Assembly: GCA_023614405.1 (NCBI GenBank)
Contig: CM042693.1
Span: forward strand, 337,697,527 to 337,761,526
From: Avena insularis
Taxonomy: Eukaryota > Streptophyta > Magnoliopsida > Poales > Poaceae
Direction: 5' to 3'
Length of the DNA stretch: 64,000 bases
A program made the translations under genes and the position numbers. The notes under the pieces are model-generated. The model saw nothing but the letters and a program-made list of their open reading frames with translations, was not told the origin of the DNA and ran no database searches. Every line of letters begins with the position of its first letter. Position 1 is the stretch's first letter. Shown one piece after another: positions 44,804 to 57,814 of this stretch.

Positions 44804-47082
44804 TTTGCCAAATTTTCCGCCGTTTGGCGGGTCGTTGTCGGGGTCCTCCCGTGCTCGCCGTGCCTTCTCGATCTCCCTGAGGGTGTGGCAGTCGGCGGTT
44901 GTGTGTGTTGTGGGCTTCCCTTCCCTGCTATGAAACGCACACGGTTGGTTAAGGAGGGCCGCGGGGTCGAACCTTGGCTTGGCCTTGTAATTGTCGCCGT
45001 CGCGGCGTTGTCCTCCGTCGCGGCGGAAGCTCTTGGGCTCGCGTTGTGCGTGCCCGGCGTTGGCGACAAAGTCGACTTCGCCATCCGGGCGCTGCCGGCG
45101 AGGCGAAGTGTTGTAACGTAGGTCGGACCGTCGTCCGCTGTCGTTGCCGCTCGTGCGGCGTTAACCTCCTGACTCGTCGTCAGTTTCCTGGTTTGGATCT
45201 TCCTCCGTGTACCGTTTGGCGATCTTGAGGAGGTCCGGGATGTTGTCGAGTGTGCGAGAGTGTCGCTTGAGCTTGGTGACCAGGGGCTCGTAGCGGCACG
45301 AGGTCTTGAAGCAGTGGATCACGGTGTCCAGGTGGATGCCGACCGCGTTGTACCAGAGTTCTTGCCACCGTTGGACCCAGTTGCGGGTCGACTCGCGGGG
45401 TCCCTGGACGCATCGCTCCAGGTCCTCGATGGTGGTGGCGCGTGTGTAGGAGCACTCGAAGTGCACGACGAAGGCGTCGCATCTCCTCCGTGAGTCGACA
45501 TCGTCCCGGGAGGGTGTTGATCCACTGCCTGCACGTCCCCTCCATCATCAAGGGAAGGTAACGGGCGGCTAGCAGGTCGGTGTGGCCTGCGATCCCCATC
45601 GCCATGAGGTATGTATCGAGCCAAACGGCGGGGTCGTACGAGGGGTCGTACTTTTCTATCTCCTTTGGCGCCTTGAAATTTGGCGGTACTTCGCCTCGGA
45701 TCATTGGTCCGGCACTTGGGTCCGAGTCGACCGAGCGGCTCGCCGTCGCGGCGATTGGTCGGTGTGTCGCAGGTCATCGGGCTGGCGACGCGCCAGCTTT
45801 GGTTGTTGATGATGTGAGCGAGGCGTCGATGGGTTGACCGTTGGGGCGGCGGTTGGTCGCTGGCGGGTCGTTGGTGGAGAGTGCCACTCGCGGTCGGTGT
45901 TGGACCTGCGGTGGCTCCGTGGCGGCAGTTGAGGGTGTTTGCCGCCATTGGGCGGCCGCTGAGGCCGCCTGCTTCAAGAACGCGAGTATCCTCGACCGCG
46001 AGTCGGCGCCTGCTTTTGCTGCTCGACGGCCTTTGCAGCAGGGCCCCGACGCATCGATCTGAGGGCGCCGCCTGCCGTGGCCGTGATGTTGCCACCGCTG
46101 CTCGGCTCGCCACGAGGTTGTCCATCGGGTGGAGAATAGTGGGAGGCCGTTTGCGTCTCGCCCCGTGAGGAGACTACTATCCGCGGCTGGTCCTCGGAGG
46201 TGTCGGTTGGGGAGGTGGGGCCCATCGCCGTCGACCTGGCGGGGTCGGGCGCTTCTTCGCAGATCGCGCGCTCGGCCACGCGGGCCGGGTCATTTTCGTC
46301 GTCGAAGTTCAGGGCGCGCCCCTGAACGGTGGGGTTCAGGCGTGACCTGATCCGCTGCTGATGGTAGTGCGATAGTTCCTGCGCCGTCACCTGGTCGAGG
46401 CACAAAATTTCGCCGCTTGTTCTTGCGCACCGCCCGCCAGCCAGCGGAGTTCCTCGACCTCCGTCGCCGTGGCGTTAGGAGGAATTGGGGTGGAGAAGGG
46501 GTCCTCCGGTGGCTCGGTGTCGGTCGCCATGTAGGTCGCGGCGTGGCGACCGGTTCCGTCGTGGAGGTCGGCGGAGTTTTCCGATCCGGAGTCGAATTCG
46601 AAGATCCCTAGGATGGAGGGGTCCTCGAAGTCTCCCACGTTGGAGACCTGGGTGATGGAGCCCGCGGGTGAAGCCGCGGTGATGGACCCGGCGAGTGACG
46701 CCGGGGTCGCCGAGTCGGCGTCGTTGTTGAGGGCCGCGTCTTCTGCGGCCGCTGAGTTTTCGGCCACGTCGCTGTGGGCCGAGTTATACTCGGAGGCGAG
46801 GCAATGGGTCGTGCGGATCTGGCTCTCGGAGAGCCGATCGCGTGGCGGTGACTCGCGGATGCGAGCCGAGTCCTCCGAGACGATGACGTCGGTGAGGCCG
46901 ACGAAGAGGCTGATCGTGCCGACCGGCAGGATCATGCTGTGCGTGACGGGTCGCGCCGCCGGGACGTAGCTGCTCGGCAAGATTTGGAGCATCTCGCCGA
47001 TCGCTATCATGCGGCCGGTGGCAACCGTCTCGTTGATGGGCAGATTGGATCTCGCCGCAGAACACCGGCCAGACCGGCCAGG
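44804..47082 (-). pseudogene. Tat2 gag
   Basis: Pieces in several frames: an acidic/Ser-rich N-terminal region (47199-46387), GEVPPNFKAPKEIEKYDPSYD and WLDTYLMAMGIAGHTDLLAARYLPLMM (45700-45560, start of the Retrotrans_gag fold), then CVQGPRESTRNWVQRWQELW and IAKRYTEEDPNQETDDE (45420-45170). A Cys/His-poor Arg-rich stretch follows toward the protease. Frameshifts near 45490 and 45160. Capsid-like protein of the particle, by family. Confidence 0.75.
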
Positions 47083-47100
47083 CCCCACGGTGGGCGCCAC
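47083..47100 (-). promoter_or_regulatory. Tat2 primer-binding site
   Basis: On the element strand the 5' LTR (ending ACGACA) is followed by GTGGCGCCCACCGTGGGG, containing the TGGCGCC start seen in Tat/Athila primer sites. It differs from Tat1 (TGGCGCCGTCTGTGGG) after the first seven bases. Confidence 0.8.
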
Positions 47101-47573
47101 TGTCGTAGTAGAACGGTAGATGCTGCAATCGGCAGCGAGTAGTAGAACGAGGGGCAAGGGCGGCCAGCCATCTGCGGTGCGAGATGAGGGCGGAGACACA
47201 GGGTTTTACCCAGGTTCGGCCCCCCGGAGGGTAAAGACCTACTCCTGCTAGATTGTATTATGGAGGTGGTACAATGGGCGAGCTCGGCGGCTAAGCGGCG
47301 AGTCGCTTGGGTGTATGATGGAACGTATCTCTACACGCCCCACATGGAGGTTTATAGGCTCACCTCCCTAGGGTTTACATATCTCAACCGAATCAGTTAA
47401 GGCTTATTGCTTAACCTAATCCGACCGGGCCTATCTACTCGCCTGGGCCTTTCACTTCCAGTCGCTTGGATCCACGCCAGCCTTGATCCGATCGGCCCCG
47501 CAGGCCCACTACTGAGTCTTGGGCCAGTCGGAAACGTCCTGCTGGGTATACCCTGGTAGGTGCATCCCCATCA
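47101..47573 (-). repeat. Tat2 5' LTR
   Basis: 473 bp, TGTCGTAGT to CCCCATCA. It pairs with 35579-36067. The TATA box on the minus strand is shortened by a 2-bp deletion (CCTATAAACC). Confidence 0.95.
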
Positions 47574-47734
47574 CCCCTTGCACATGGTACACGAGCTGTC
47601 CCATAAAAAAACGACAAGGCGAGCAGACAATGAGCATATTAGCGATCTTTTTATTTACTATTTGCATAGATTTTTATTGAGGATGCTTCACAGATAGGTC
47701 ATTATAGTGATGCTGCAAGTTTCCACCATGATTA
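47574..47734 (-). other. Athila-like element interior, segment 2
   Basis: 161 bp between the end of Tat2 and the start of the Copia array. It includes the TSD copies CCCCT (47574-47578) and GATTA (47730-47734). Non-coding. It joins segment 1 (ending CCCCT at 35578) and segment 3 (from GATTA at 63658). Confidence 0.8.
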
Positions 47735-49650
47735 TGTTGGAGATATGCCCTAGAGGCAATAATAAATGTAGTTATTATTATATATCTTTGTGTTTATGAT
47801 AAATGTTTATATTCATGCTATAATAGTATTAACAAGGAAACATTAATACTTGTGTGATTTGTAAACTTAATTTGAAGTCCCTAGTATAGCCTCTATACTT
47901 CACTAGCTTGTTGGTTGATTGATGATTGTGGTTTCCCTATCATGAACATTGAGATGTTATCAACAACAAGATCATATCGTTAGGAGAATGATATGGTGGA
48001 CATACTCCTATAGATAAGCGTAGCATAAAGATCAAAGTCATTTCAATAGTTCAATTGCTATATGCTTTCTGATACATAGTAACCTAATTCCTTCGACCAT
48101 GAGATCATGCATATCACCTTTACTGGATGGATGCTTTGATGTCATCAAACACCACACCGTAACAGGGTGGCTATAAAGGTGGCATTGAGTGTTCGGAAAG
48201 TATTGGTTGAAACACATGGATCAAGAGTGGGATTTGTCCATCCACATGACGGATAGATATTCTCTGGGCCCTCTCGGTGTAATGTCATCCAATTAGCTTG
48301 CAAGCGTGTGACTTCGCCACAAGGGATCACATATCACGAACGAGAAAAGAGTACTTATCAGTAACGAGGATGAACTAGGTATGCAGAGATACCGACGATC
48401 ATAACCTCGGATAAGTAACATATCGTGAGACAAAGGGAAATTGGTATCGTATGTAAGTGGTTCATTCGATCGCAAAGTAATCGTAGAAATATGTGGGAGC
48501 CATATGAATTTCCAGATTCCTCTATTGGTTATTGTTCGGAGAAGTGTCTCGATCATGTCTGCATAATTCACGAACCGTAGGGAGACACACTTAAGGATTC
48601 GACGTTGTTTGAGTAGTTATGGTATTATGAGAAAGAGACCGAATGTTGTTCGGAGTCTCGGATGGGATCCGGGATATCACGAGGAGATCCGGAATGGTCC
48701 GGAGAATAAGATTCATATAAGGAAAGTCCCGTTTCGGAGTTGGGGAATGGTTCCGGTGTTTTCATCGGGAACATTCTAGAAGGTCCCGGAATGTCCGGCA
48801 CTCCGGGGGGGGGAAGGGTACATGAATGTGTCATTACATATTGGAATGATTGCATCATGTACTAAGTGTTCTCGCTGTCCAAAATAAAGGGTTTATTTAA
48901 ATCCTAAATTGAAAAGTCAAACGGCTAGTTTGAAAGTCAAACGGCAAGTTTTGGAAAGTGGAAAGAGGAGGAGAAGTGGAAACCGAGTTAGGGAGGGATT
49001 CCCTCCTCCCCAAGCCGGCGCCCCACCCAAGGCCGAGTTGGGGAGGGACTCCACTCCCTCCCCTTGGCCGCCGGCCCTCCCACCTATAAAGGGAGGGGCA
49101 GGGCCTCCCCTCCTAGCACACACAAGTTCCTATCCTCTATACTAAACCCTAGACCTAAACCCCGGTTTAGAGCTATTTCGGTTTAGAGCCTTCTAATTGG
49201 TTTAGAGCCTTCTAATTGGTGTGTCTAATTACTAGACCACTAATAGCCTCTCTCATAAGCTCCACCATACTCGCACCGGCTTAAGGCGAAGCCTCATGGG
49301 ATTTCCCTCTACTTAGGTACCACGCGCCAGTCGCCGGAATCGCGAGGAGAGTGCTACAACCTCCGCTGCCTGCTGGAACAAGGGAGAGGAAGGTCTTCGT
49401 CGAGTACCGAACGTGTGACCGACTACGGGAGCGCTGCCGGAACGTGGCGCCGGAAGGATCGTCTACGCGATCTTGAGATTGGAAAGAGTACGACTACATC
49501 ACCCACGAGAATCTGCTCTCGTTAAACACTTTGGAATCTTCGAGGGTGAGTTATTCCATCGACTCGTTGCTACAATCTAGTAGATAGATCTTGGCTTGTT
49601 TGTTTGTATGCGATAGAAAATTTTTGTTTTCCATGCTACGAACCCCTACA
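47735..49650 (+). repeat. Copia array LTR 1
   Basis: TGTTGGAGATATGCCC to AACCCCTACA, about 1.9 kb, the length range of BARE-1/Angela LTRs. TATAAA at 49085-49090 followed by GGGAGGGGCAGGGCC. Confidence 0.93.
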
Positions 49651-50837
49651 AAGGGTATCGAGCCGTGTCTATATGTAGATCATTGACGAGTAGAACACAA
49701 TGGTCATTGTGGGCGTTGATGCTTTTATTGTAGATTGCTTTTTGTGTACTTTGCATCTTGCGGTATGTTGGGATGAAGCGGCCCGGGCTAACCTTACATG
49801 ACATCGTTCATGAGACTTGCTCCACGCTTGACATGCAACTCGTTTTGCATAAGTGGCTTTGCGGGTGCCTGTTTCTCCTAGCATAGTAAAGATCCAATTT
49901 ACAACGGGTAATCAACAATGCTAGTATCAATGTTGTGGTTCTTGTTCGTAGGTAAGAACGACACTTATGGAAAGCCCCAAACCACGTAAAATATGCAAAG
50001 AAAGTAGAAGCGTCTAACTTTGTTTTGCAGGGTGTCTTGATGATGTGATATGGCCATGATTGTGATTATATTTGATGTATGCAATGTTCCTTATTGTAAG
50101 TTGGCAACCGGCAGGAGCCATATGGTTGTCTTTAAATTTCTGTCAAGACCTGCGTGTCTATTCAAAATAGTTGTAATAGTTGAAGCTGGTGGACGACAAC
50201 CATGAAGAAGCGTCATTGACCTTGATGCTATGCCGGTGATGATGGAGATCATGTTCGTGCTTGAAGATGGAGATCGGAAGCACAAAGAAGAAAGGCCATA
50301 TCATATCACATATTATGAATTGCATGTGATGTTAATCCTTTATGCATCTTGTATTGCTTAGTAGACGACGGTAGCATTATAAGATGATCCTCATGCACAT
50401 AAATTTCAAGTTCTAAAGTGTTCACCCTTAGTATGCACTGCCACAAAGCTTGCTGCTCAAGCACCACGTGATGATCGGGTGTCTTTGATTCCGCGGGTGA
50501 ATACAACGTAAGCAAGCCAGATTTGCTTATGCGGTAGCTAAGGTTTGATCTTGACGAGCCTAGCATGTACAGACATGGCCTCAGGAACACGGATCGCCGA
50601 AAGGTAAAGCATGAATCATATAGTAGATATGATGAACATGATGATTGTTCGCCATTAAAACTATATCAACTCTCGTGATGATCGGTGTTGATGTAGTGGA
50701 TTTGGTTCGTGTGATCACTAAAACAATGTGAGGGATGTTGTTTTGAGTGGGAGTTCACCTAGTTTAATTTCATTAATTAATTTGAACTCAATTTGTCATA
50801 AACTTAGTCTAAACTATTGCAAATATGTTGTAGATCA
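49651..50837 (+). other. Copia copy 1: primer-binding region and untranslated leader
   Basis: Starts AAGGGTATCGAGCC, an altered version of the usual Copia PBS TGGTATCAGAGCC. The leader, about 1.2 kb, has no conserved ORF, as is usual for this family. Confidence 0.75.
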
Positions 50838-53800
50838 ATGGCAGCCCTACCATCAATTTTAATGCGTTCCTAGAGAAAGAAAAGTTGAAAACAATGGAAG
50901 CAACTTGATTGGTTCCGCAATTTGAGGATTGTCCTCATTGGTAATTTGACCTATGTGCTGGATGCACCGCTAGGTGACCCACTGCAGCTGATGCTACCGA
51001 TGAAGTAAAGAATGTTTACCTCGCCTAAGAATCAAGATCCATAGTTCAAAGGTGCTATCTTGTATGGTTTAGAATCGGAGCTTGTAAAAGGTTTGAAGAG
51101 TCGATCCATATGATATTGTCGAGGATCTCAAATTAATCTTTGAGACTCATGCAATTGAAAGTTATGAAGCTTCAAAAGTTCTTTAACTGCAAGATGGAAG
51201 AGGGTAGCTCAAATCGGTGAGCATGTGCTTAAGATGTCCGGGCACGCAAATAAACTTCAAAGTTTGGGTATAGTGATTCCTAATACTTTGGGGTTTACTG
51301 CATCCTCCAATCACTACCACCAAGTTACAAGAACTTTGTGATGAACTACAACATGCGTAACATGAACAAAGAGTTGCCGAACTATTTGCTATGTTAAAAT
51401 CTGCGAAGTGGAGATCAAGAAAGAGCACCAAGTGTTGATGGTCAATAAGACCACCAAATTCAAGAAAGGCAAGTCTAAGGTAAGGACACTTCAAGAAGGG
51501 TGGTAAGAAAGTTACCACGACGAAGAAGACCAAGGCTGGACCCAAGCCCGACATCGAGTGCTTTACTGCAAGGAGAAGGTCACCGAAGCGGAATTGCCCA
51601 AAGTACTTGGCGGATTTGAAGAACGGCAACATCAAGAAGAAAGGTATATCCGATATACATGTTATTGATGTGTATCTCACTAGTACTCGTAGTAGTGCCT
51701 GGGTATTTGATACTGGTTCGGTTGCTCATATTTGTAACTCAAACAGAGCCGCGAATAAACGGAAGCTAGTGAAGAACGAGGTGACGATGCGTGAGGAAAC
51801 GGATCAAAGGTTGATGTGATCGTGGTCGCACGCTACCTCTTCATCTACCATCGGGATTAGTTTTATACTTAAATAATTGTTATTTGGTGCTGCGTAAGCA
51901 TGAACATTATATCAGGATCTTGTTTATTGCGAGACAGTTATTTGTTTAAATCCGAGAATAATGGTTGTTCGATTTATATGAGTAATATGTTTTATGCACA
52001 TGCACCTTTGATAGATGGTCTATTCTTGTTGAATCTCGATAGTAGAAATACACATATTAATAACATTGAAGCTAAACGTTTGAAATCAAGCGATAATTCG
52101 ACCTATATGTGGCAATCGCTGCCTTGGTCACATTGAGTGAAGCGTATGAAGAAACTCCATTCCGATGGACTTCTTGAATCACTTGATTTTGAATCACTTG
52201 AAAGATGCGAAGCATGTCTGATGGGTAAAATGACTAAGACTCCATTTTCTGGTATGATGGAGCGAGCTACAGACTTATTGGAAATCATACATACCGATGT
52301 GTGTGGTCCAATGAGTGTAGCATCGCGCGGTGGTTATCGTTATGTTCTTACCTTCACGGATGATTTGAGTAGATATGGGTATATCTATTTCATGAAACAT
52401 AAGTCCGAAACTTTCGAAGTTTAAGGAGTTTCAAAGTGAGGTAGAGAATCAACATAACAAGAAGATTAAATTTCTACGTTCGATCGTGGAGGTGAATATC
52501 GTGGTTACGAGTTTGGCGAGCATTTGAAGAAATGTGGAATACTTTCAGCTTGACACCGGGAACACCACAGCGTAATGGTGTGTCTGAATGTCGTAATCGA
52601 ACTCTCTTAGATATGGTTCGTTCTATGATGTCACTTACAGATTTACCGCTATCATTTTGGGGTTATGCATTAGAAACAGCCGCATTCACTTTAAATAGGG
52701 CACCGTCTAAATCCGTTGAAACGACACCGTATGAATTATGGTTTGGGAAGAAACCTAAATTGTCGTTCCTTAAAGTTTGGGGATGCGAAGCCTATGTAAA
52801 GAAGTTACAGCCGGACAAGCTTGAACCCAAAGCGGAAAAATGCGTCTTCATAGGATACCCGAAGGAAACTATTGGGTATACCTTCTATCATAGATCCGCA
52901 GGCAAAATCTTCGTTGCTAAGAATGGATCCTTTCTAGAGAAGGAATTTCTCTCGAAAGAAGTGACTGGAAGGAAAGTAGAACTCGACGAGGTTGTCGAAC
53001 CTTCTCTCGAAATTGCGAGTAGCGCAGCACCGGAAGAAGTTCATGTGGTGCCTGCACCAATAAGAGAGGAAGCTAATGATGGTGATCATGAAACTTCGGT
53101 TGAAGTTGCTACAGAGCCCCGGAGGTCAACGAGAAATCGTACCACTCCAGATTGGTATGATTCTGTTATGAATGTCATGTTGGTGGACAACACCGATGAC
53201 CCCGAGACATATGAGGAAGCGATGATGAGCCCAGATTCCAATAAATGGCAAGAAGCCATGAAATCCGAGATTGGATCCATGTACGAAAACCAAGTATGGA
53301 CTTTGGTGGACTTATCGGATGGCCGAAAGGCTGTCGAGAACAAATGGATTTTCAAGAAGAAAGCAGAATCTTGATGGTAATGTTATCATCTATAAAGCTC
53401 GACTTGTTGCAAAAGGGTTTCGACAAATTCAAGGAGTTGACTACGATGAGACTTTCTCACCGGTAGCGAAGCTAAAGTCTGTGAGGATTATGTTAGCAAT
53501 CGCTGCATATTATGATTATGAGATATGGCAGATGGATGTCAAAACAGCATTCCTCAATGGAGACATTGATGAAGAGTTGTATATGATGCAACCCAAAGGT
53601 TTTTTCGATCCTAAAGATGCTAACAAGGTATGCAAGCTTCAACGGTCTATCTATGGATTGAAGCAAGCATCCCGGTTGGAATCAACGCTTTGATAAGGTA
53701 ATCAAAAGTTTTGGTTTTATACAAACTTATGGAGAAGCTTGTATTTACAAGAAAGTGAGTGGAGCTCAGAGCATTCTTAATACTGTATGTGGATGACATA

Positions 53801-54752
53801 TTGTTGATTGGGAATGATGTAGACCTTCTTAATAGTGTCAAGGAATATTTGAATAATAGTTTTCAATGAAGGATCTTGGCGAAGCAACTTACATATTAGG
53901 CATAAAGATTTATAGAGATAGATCGAACGCCAAATATCATTGTCACAAAGTACATATTTGGACAAAGTTCTAAAGAGGTTTGAATGGAAGATAGCAAGAA
54001 AGGGTTCTTGCCCATGTTGCCCAATACGACCTTGAGTAAAACTCAAAGTCCGACATCGGCAGAAGATAGAGAAAGGATGAGTAAGACTCCCTATGCATCA
54101 GCCATAGGATCTCTAATGTATGCCATGCTATGTACTAGACCCGACATTGCATATGTTAGTTTAACTAGCAGATATCAAAGTGATCCAGAGTGGATCATTG
54201 ACAATGGTCAAAACATCCTTAAGTACTTGAGAAGAACTAAGGATATGGTTCTTTCTTATGGAGGTGATGAACAGCTGTTAGCAGTTACACCGATGCTAGT
54301 TGGAACACCGATCCGATGATTCAAATCACAACTGGATACGTATTTATTTTGAATGGTGCAGCAGTTAATGGAGGAGTGCAAAGCAAAGCGTTGTGGCGAG
54401 ATCTTCAACTGAATCGAATACATGGTTGCTTCCGGAGGCTTCACAAGAAGCGATATGGATGAAAGAGTTCATTACATAGCTGGGTGTGGTTCCTAGTGCG
54501 CTGGACCCAATGTCTATCTACTGTGATAACATGGGCGCCATAGCCAATGCGCAAGAACCAAGGTCACACAAGAAGCTGAAGCATATCAAGCTGCGTTTTC
54601 ACGCTATTCGAGAACATATCCAGGATGGGGATATAAAGATTTGCAAAGTACACACAGATCTGAATGTGGCGGATCCGTTGACTAAACCTCTCCCGAGGGA
54701 AAAACATGACCAACACCAAACTGCCATGGGTGTTCGGTATATTACCATGTAA
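50838..54752 (+). pseudogene. Copia copy 1 gag-pol
   Basis: Start MAA at 50838, thrown out of frame at once by one missing C compared with copy 2 (57820s). Recognisable in order: gag remnants to ~51600; protease active site VFDTGSVAHICNS (~51697-51735); pre-integrase MKKLHSDGLLESL; integrase HTDVCGPMSVASRGGYRYV (~52290) and TPQRNGVSECRNRTLLDMV (~52570, catalytic Glu); a 280-residue open stretch 52532-53374; RT with [20 protein letters not shown] (~53530) and a YVDDILLIGND frame near 53780 (tac tgt atg tgg atg); RNase H region ending ADPLTKPLPREKH (~54670-54710). At least seven frameshifts or stops. Inactive as read. Confidence 0.9.
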
Positions 54753-54775
54753 TCTAGATTAGATGACTCTAGTGC

Positions 54776-54786
54776 AAGTGGGAGAC
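54776..54786 (+). promoter_or_regulatory. Copia copy 1 polypurine tract
   Basis: AAGTGGGAGAC directly before LTR 2. The LTR start lost TGT or TGTT (reads GAC-TGGAGATATG), whereas copy 2 reads GACTGTTGGAG at 61749. Confidence 0.8.
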
Positions 54787-56637
54787 TGGAGATATGCCCT
54801 AGAGGCAATAATAAATGTAGTTATTATTATATATCTTTGTGTTTATGATAAATGTTTATATTCATGCTATAATAGTATTAACAAGGAAACATTAATACTT
54901 GTGTGATTTGTAAACTTAATTTGAAGTCCCTAGTATAGCCTCTATACTTCACTAGCTTGTTGGTTGATTGATGATTGTGGTTTCCCTATCATGAACATTG
55001 AGATGTTATCAACAACAAGATCATATCGTTAGGAGAATGATATGGTGGACATACTCCTATAGATAAGCGTAGCATAAAGATCAAAGTCATTTCAATAGTT
55101 CAATTGCTATATGCTTTCTGATACATAGTAACCTAATTCCTTCGACCATGAGATCATGCATATCACCTTTACTGGATGGATGCTTTGATGTCATCAAACA
55201 CCACACCGTAATGTGGTGGCTATAAAGGTGGCATTGAGTGTTCGGAAAGTATTGGTTGAAACACATGGATCAAGAGTGGATTTGTCCATCCACATGACGG
55301 ATAGATATTCTGGGCTGGGGCCTCGGTGAAATGTCATCCAATTAGCTTGCAAGCATGTGACTTCGTCACAAGGGATCACATATCACGGGAACGAGAAAAG
55401 AGTACTTATCAGTAACGAGGATGAACTAGGTATGCAGAGATACCGACGATCATAACCTCGGATAAGTAACATATCGTGAGACAAAGGGAAATTGGTATCG
55501 TATGTAAGTGGTTCATTCGATCGCAAAGTAATCGAGAAATATGTGGGACCCATATGAATTTCAGATTCCTCTATTGGTTATTGTTCGAGAAGTGTCTTGA
55601 TCATGTCCGCATAATTCACGAACCGTAGGGAGACACACTTAAGGATCTGACGTTGTTTGAGTAGTTATGGTATTATGAGAAAGAGACCGAATGTTGTTCG
55701 AGTCTCGATGGGATCCGGATATCACGAGATCCGGAATGGTCCGGAGAATAAGATTCATATAAGGAAAGTCCCGTTTGGAGTTGGGGAATGGTTCCGTGTT
55801 TTCATCGAACATTCTAGAAGGTCGGAATGTCCGCACCGAGGGGAAGGTACATGAATGTGTCATTACATATTGGAATGATTGCATCATGTACTAAGTGTTC
55901 TCGCTGTCCAAAATAAAGGGTTTATTTAAATCCTAAATTGAAAAGTCAAACGGCTAGTTTGAAAGTCAAACGCAAGTTTTGGAAAGTGGAAAGAGGAGGA
56001 GAAGTGGAAACCGAGTTGGGAGGAGTCTCCTCCCCAAGCCGGCGCCCCACCCAAGGCCGAGTTGGGGAGGGACTCCACTCCCTCCCCTTGGCCGCCGGCC
56101 CTCCCACCTATAAAGGGAGGGGCAGGGCCTCCCCTCCTAGCACACACAAGTTCCTATCCTCTATACTAAACCCTAGAACTAATCCCCGGTTTAGAGCTAT
56201 TTCGGTTTAGAGCCTTCTATTTGGTTTAGAGCCTTCTAATTGGTGTGTCTAATTACTAGACCACTAATAGCCTCTCTCATAAGCTCCACCATACTTAAGG
56301 CGAAGCCTCATGATTTCCCTCTACTTCCAGACCACGCCAGCCGCGGAATCATGAGGAGAGTGCTACAACCTCCGCCTGCTGGAACAAGGGAGAGGAAGGT
56401 CTCACGAAAATTTAACGTGTGACCGACCACGGAGCGCTTTTAACGTGGCGCCGAAGGATCGTCACGCGATCTTGAGATTGAAAGAGTACTACATCACCCA
56501 CGAGAATCTGCTCGTTAAACACTTTGGAATCTTCGAGGGTGAGTTATTCCATCGACTGCTACAATCTAGTAGATAGATCTTGGCTTGTTTGTTTGTATGA
56601 TAGAAAATTTTTGTTTTCCATGCTACGAACCCCTACA
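54787..56637 (+). repeat. Copia array LTR 2 (middle)
   Basis: 1851 bp, shorter than LTRs 1 and 3 because of many small deletions, mostly of C/G within CGG, CCG or GG contexts (e.g. TTTCGGAG to TTTGGAG, TCGGGAAC to TCGAAC, GGTCCCGGAATG to GGTCGGAATG around 55770-55830). TATAAA at about 56109-56114. Confidence 0.92.
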
Positions 56638-57814
56638 AAGGGTATCGAGCCGTGTCTATATGTAGATCTGTTGCAGTAGAACACAATGGTCATTGTGGGC
56701 GTTGATGCTTTTATTGTAGATTGCTTTTTGTGTACTTTGCATCTTGCGGTATGTTGGGATGAAGCGCCCGGCTAACCTTACATGACATCGTTCATGAGAC
56801 TTGCTCCACGCTTGACATGCAACTGCTTTGCATAAGTGGCTTTATGGGTGCCTGCTTTCTCCTAGCATAGTAAAGATCCAATTTACAACGGTAATCAACA
56901 ATGCTAGTATCAATGTTGTGGTTCTTGTTCGTAGGTAAGAACGACACTTATGGAAAGCCCCAAACCACGTAAAATATGCAAAGAAAGTAGAAGCGCCTAA
57001 CTTTGTTTTTGGGTGTGCGTGATGTGATATGGCCATGATTGTGATTATATTTGATGTATGCAATGTTCCTTATTGTAAGTTGGCAACCGGTGGAGCCATA
57101 TGGTTGTCTTTAAATTTCGTCAAGACCCGTGTCTATTCAAAATAGTTGTAATAGTTGAAGCTGGTGGACGACAACCATGAAGAAGCGTCATTGACCTTGA
57201 TGCTATGTCGGTGATGATGGAGATCATGTTCGTGCTTGAAGATGGAGATCGGAAGCACAAAGGAGAAATGCCATATCATATCACATATTATGAATTGCAT
57301 GTGATGTTAATCCTTTATGCATCTTGTATTGCTGAGTAGACGACGGTAGCAGTATAAGATGATCCCTCCGGCACATCAAGTTCAAGTTCTAAAGTGTTCA
57401 CCCTTAGTATGCACTGCTACAAAGCTTGTCGCTCAAGCACCACGTGATGATCGGGTGTCTTTGATTCCATGGTGAATACAACGTAAGCAAGCCAGATTTG
57501 CTTATGCGGTAGCTAAGGTTTGATCTTGACGAGCCTAGCATGTACGCAGACATGGCCTCGTGAACACGGATCGCCGAAAGGTAAAGCATGAATCATATAG
57601 TAGATATGATGAACATGATGATTGTTCGCCATTAAAACTATATCAACTCTCGTGATGATCGGTGTTGATGTAGTGGATTTGGTCTGTGTGAACACTACAA
57701 CAATGTGAGGGATGTTGTTTTGAGTAGGAGTTCACCTAGTTTAATTTCATTAATTAATTTGAACTCAATTTGTCATAAACTTAGTCTAAACTATTGCAAA
57801 TATTTTGTAGATCA
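56638..57814 (+). other. Copia copy 2: primer-binding region and untranslated leader
   Basis: Begins with the same altered PBS, AAGGGTATCGAGCC, as copy 1. The leader is collinear with copy 1 with small indels. Confidence 0.75.

Larger units (their letters stand above)
35579..47573 (-). mobile_element. Tat2: complete Tat-lineage Ty3/Gypsy retrotransposon
   Basis: 11,995 bp, genes on the minus strand, flanked by the 5-bp duplication CCCCT (35574-35578 and 47574-47578). LTRs 35579-36067 and 47101-47573. Element-strand order: 5' LTR, PBS, gag, protease, RT, RNase H, second RNase H-like domain, integrase, then a plus-strand multi-exon antisense gene, PPT-like CGGGGACTAC and 3' LTR. More intact than Tat1 and uninterrupted. 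Inserted into the Athila-like interior. Confidence 0.96.

Noticed and set aside
44291..45121. 276-codon open frame on the plus strand
   Set aside because: Lies opposite the Tat2 protease and gag on the minus strand, with no family motifs; a shadow of GC-rich coding sequence.
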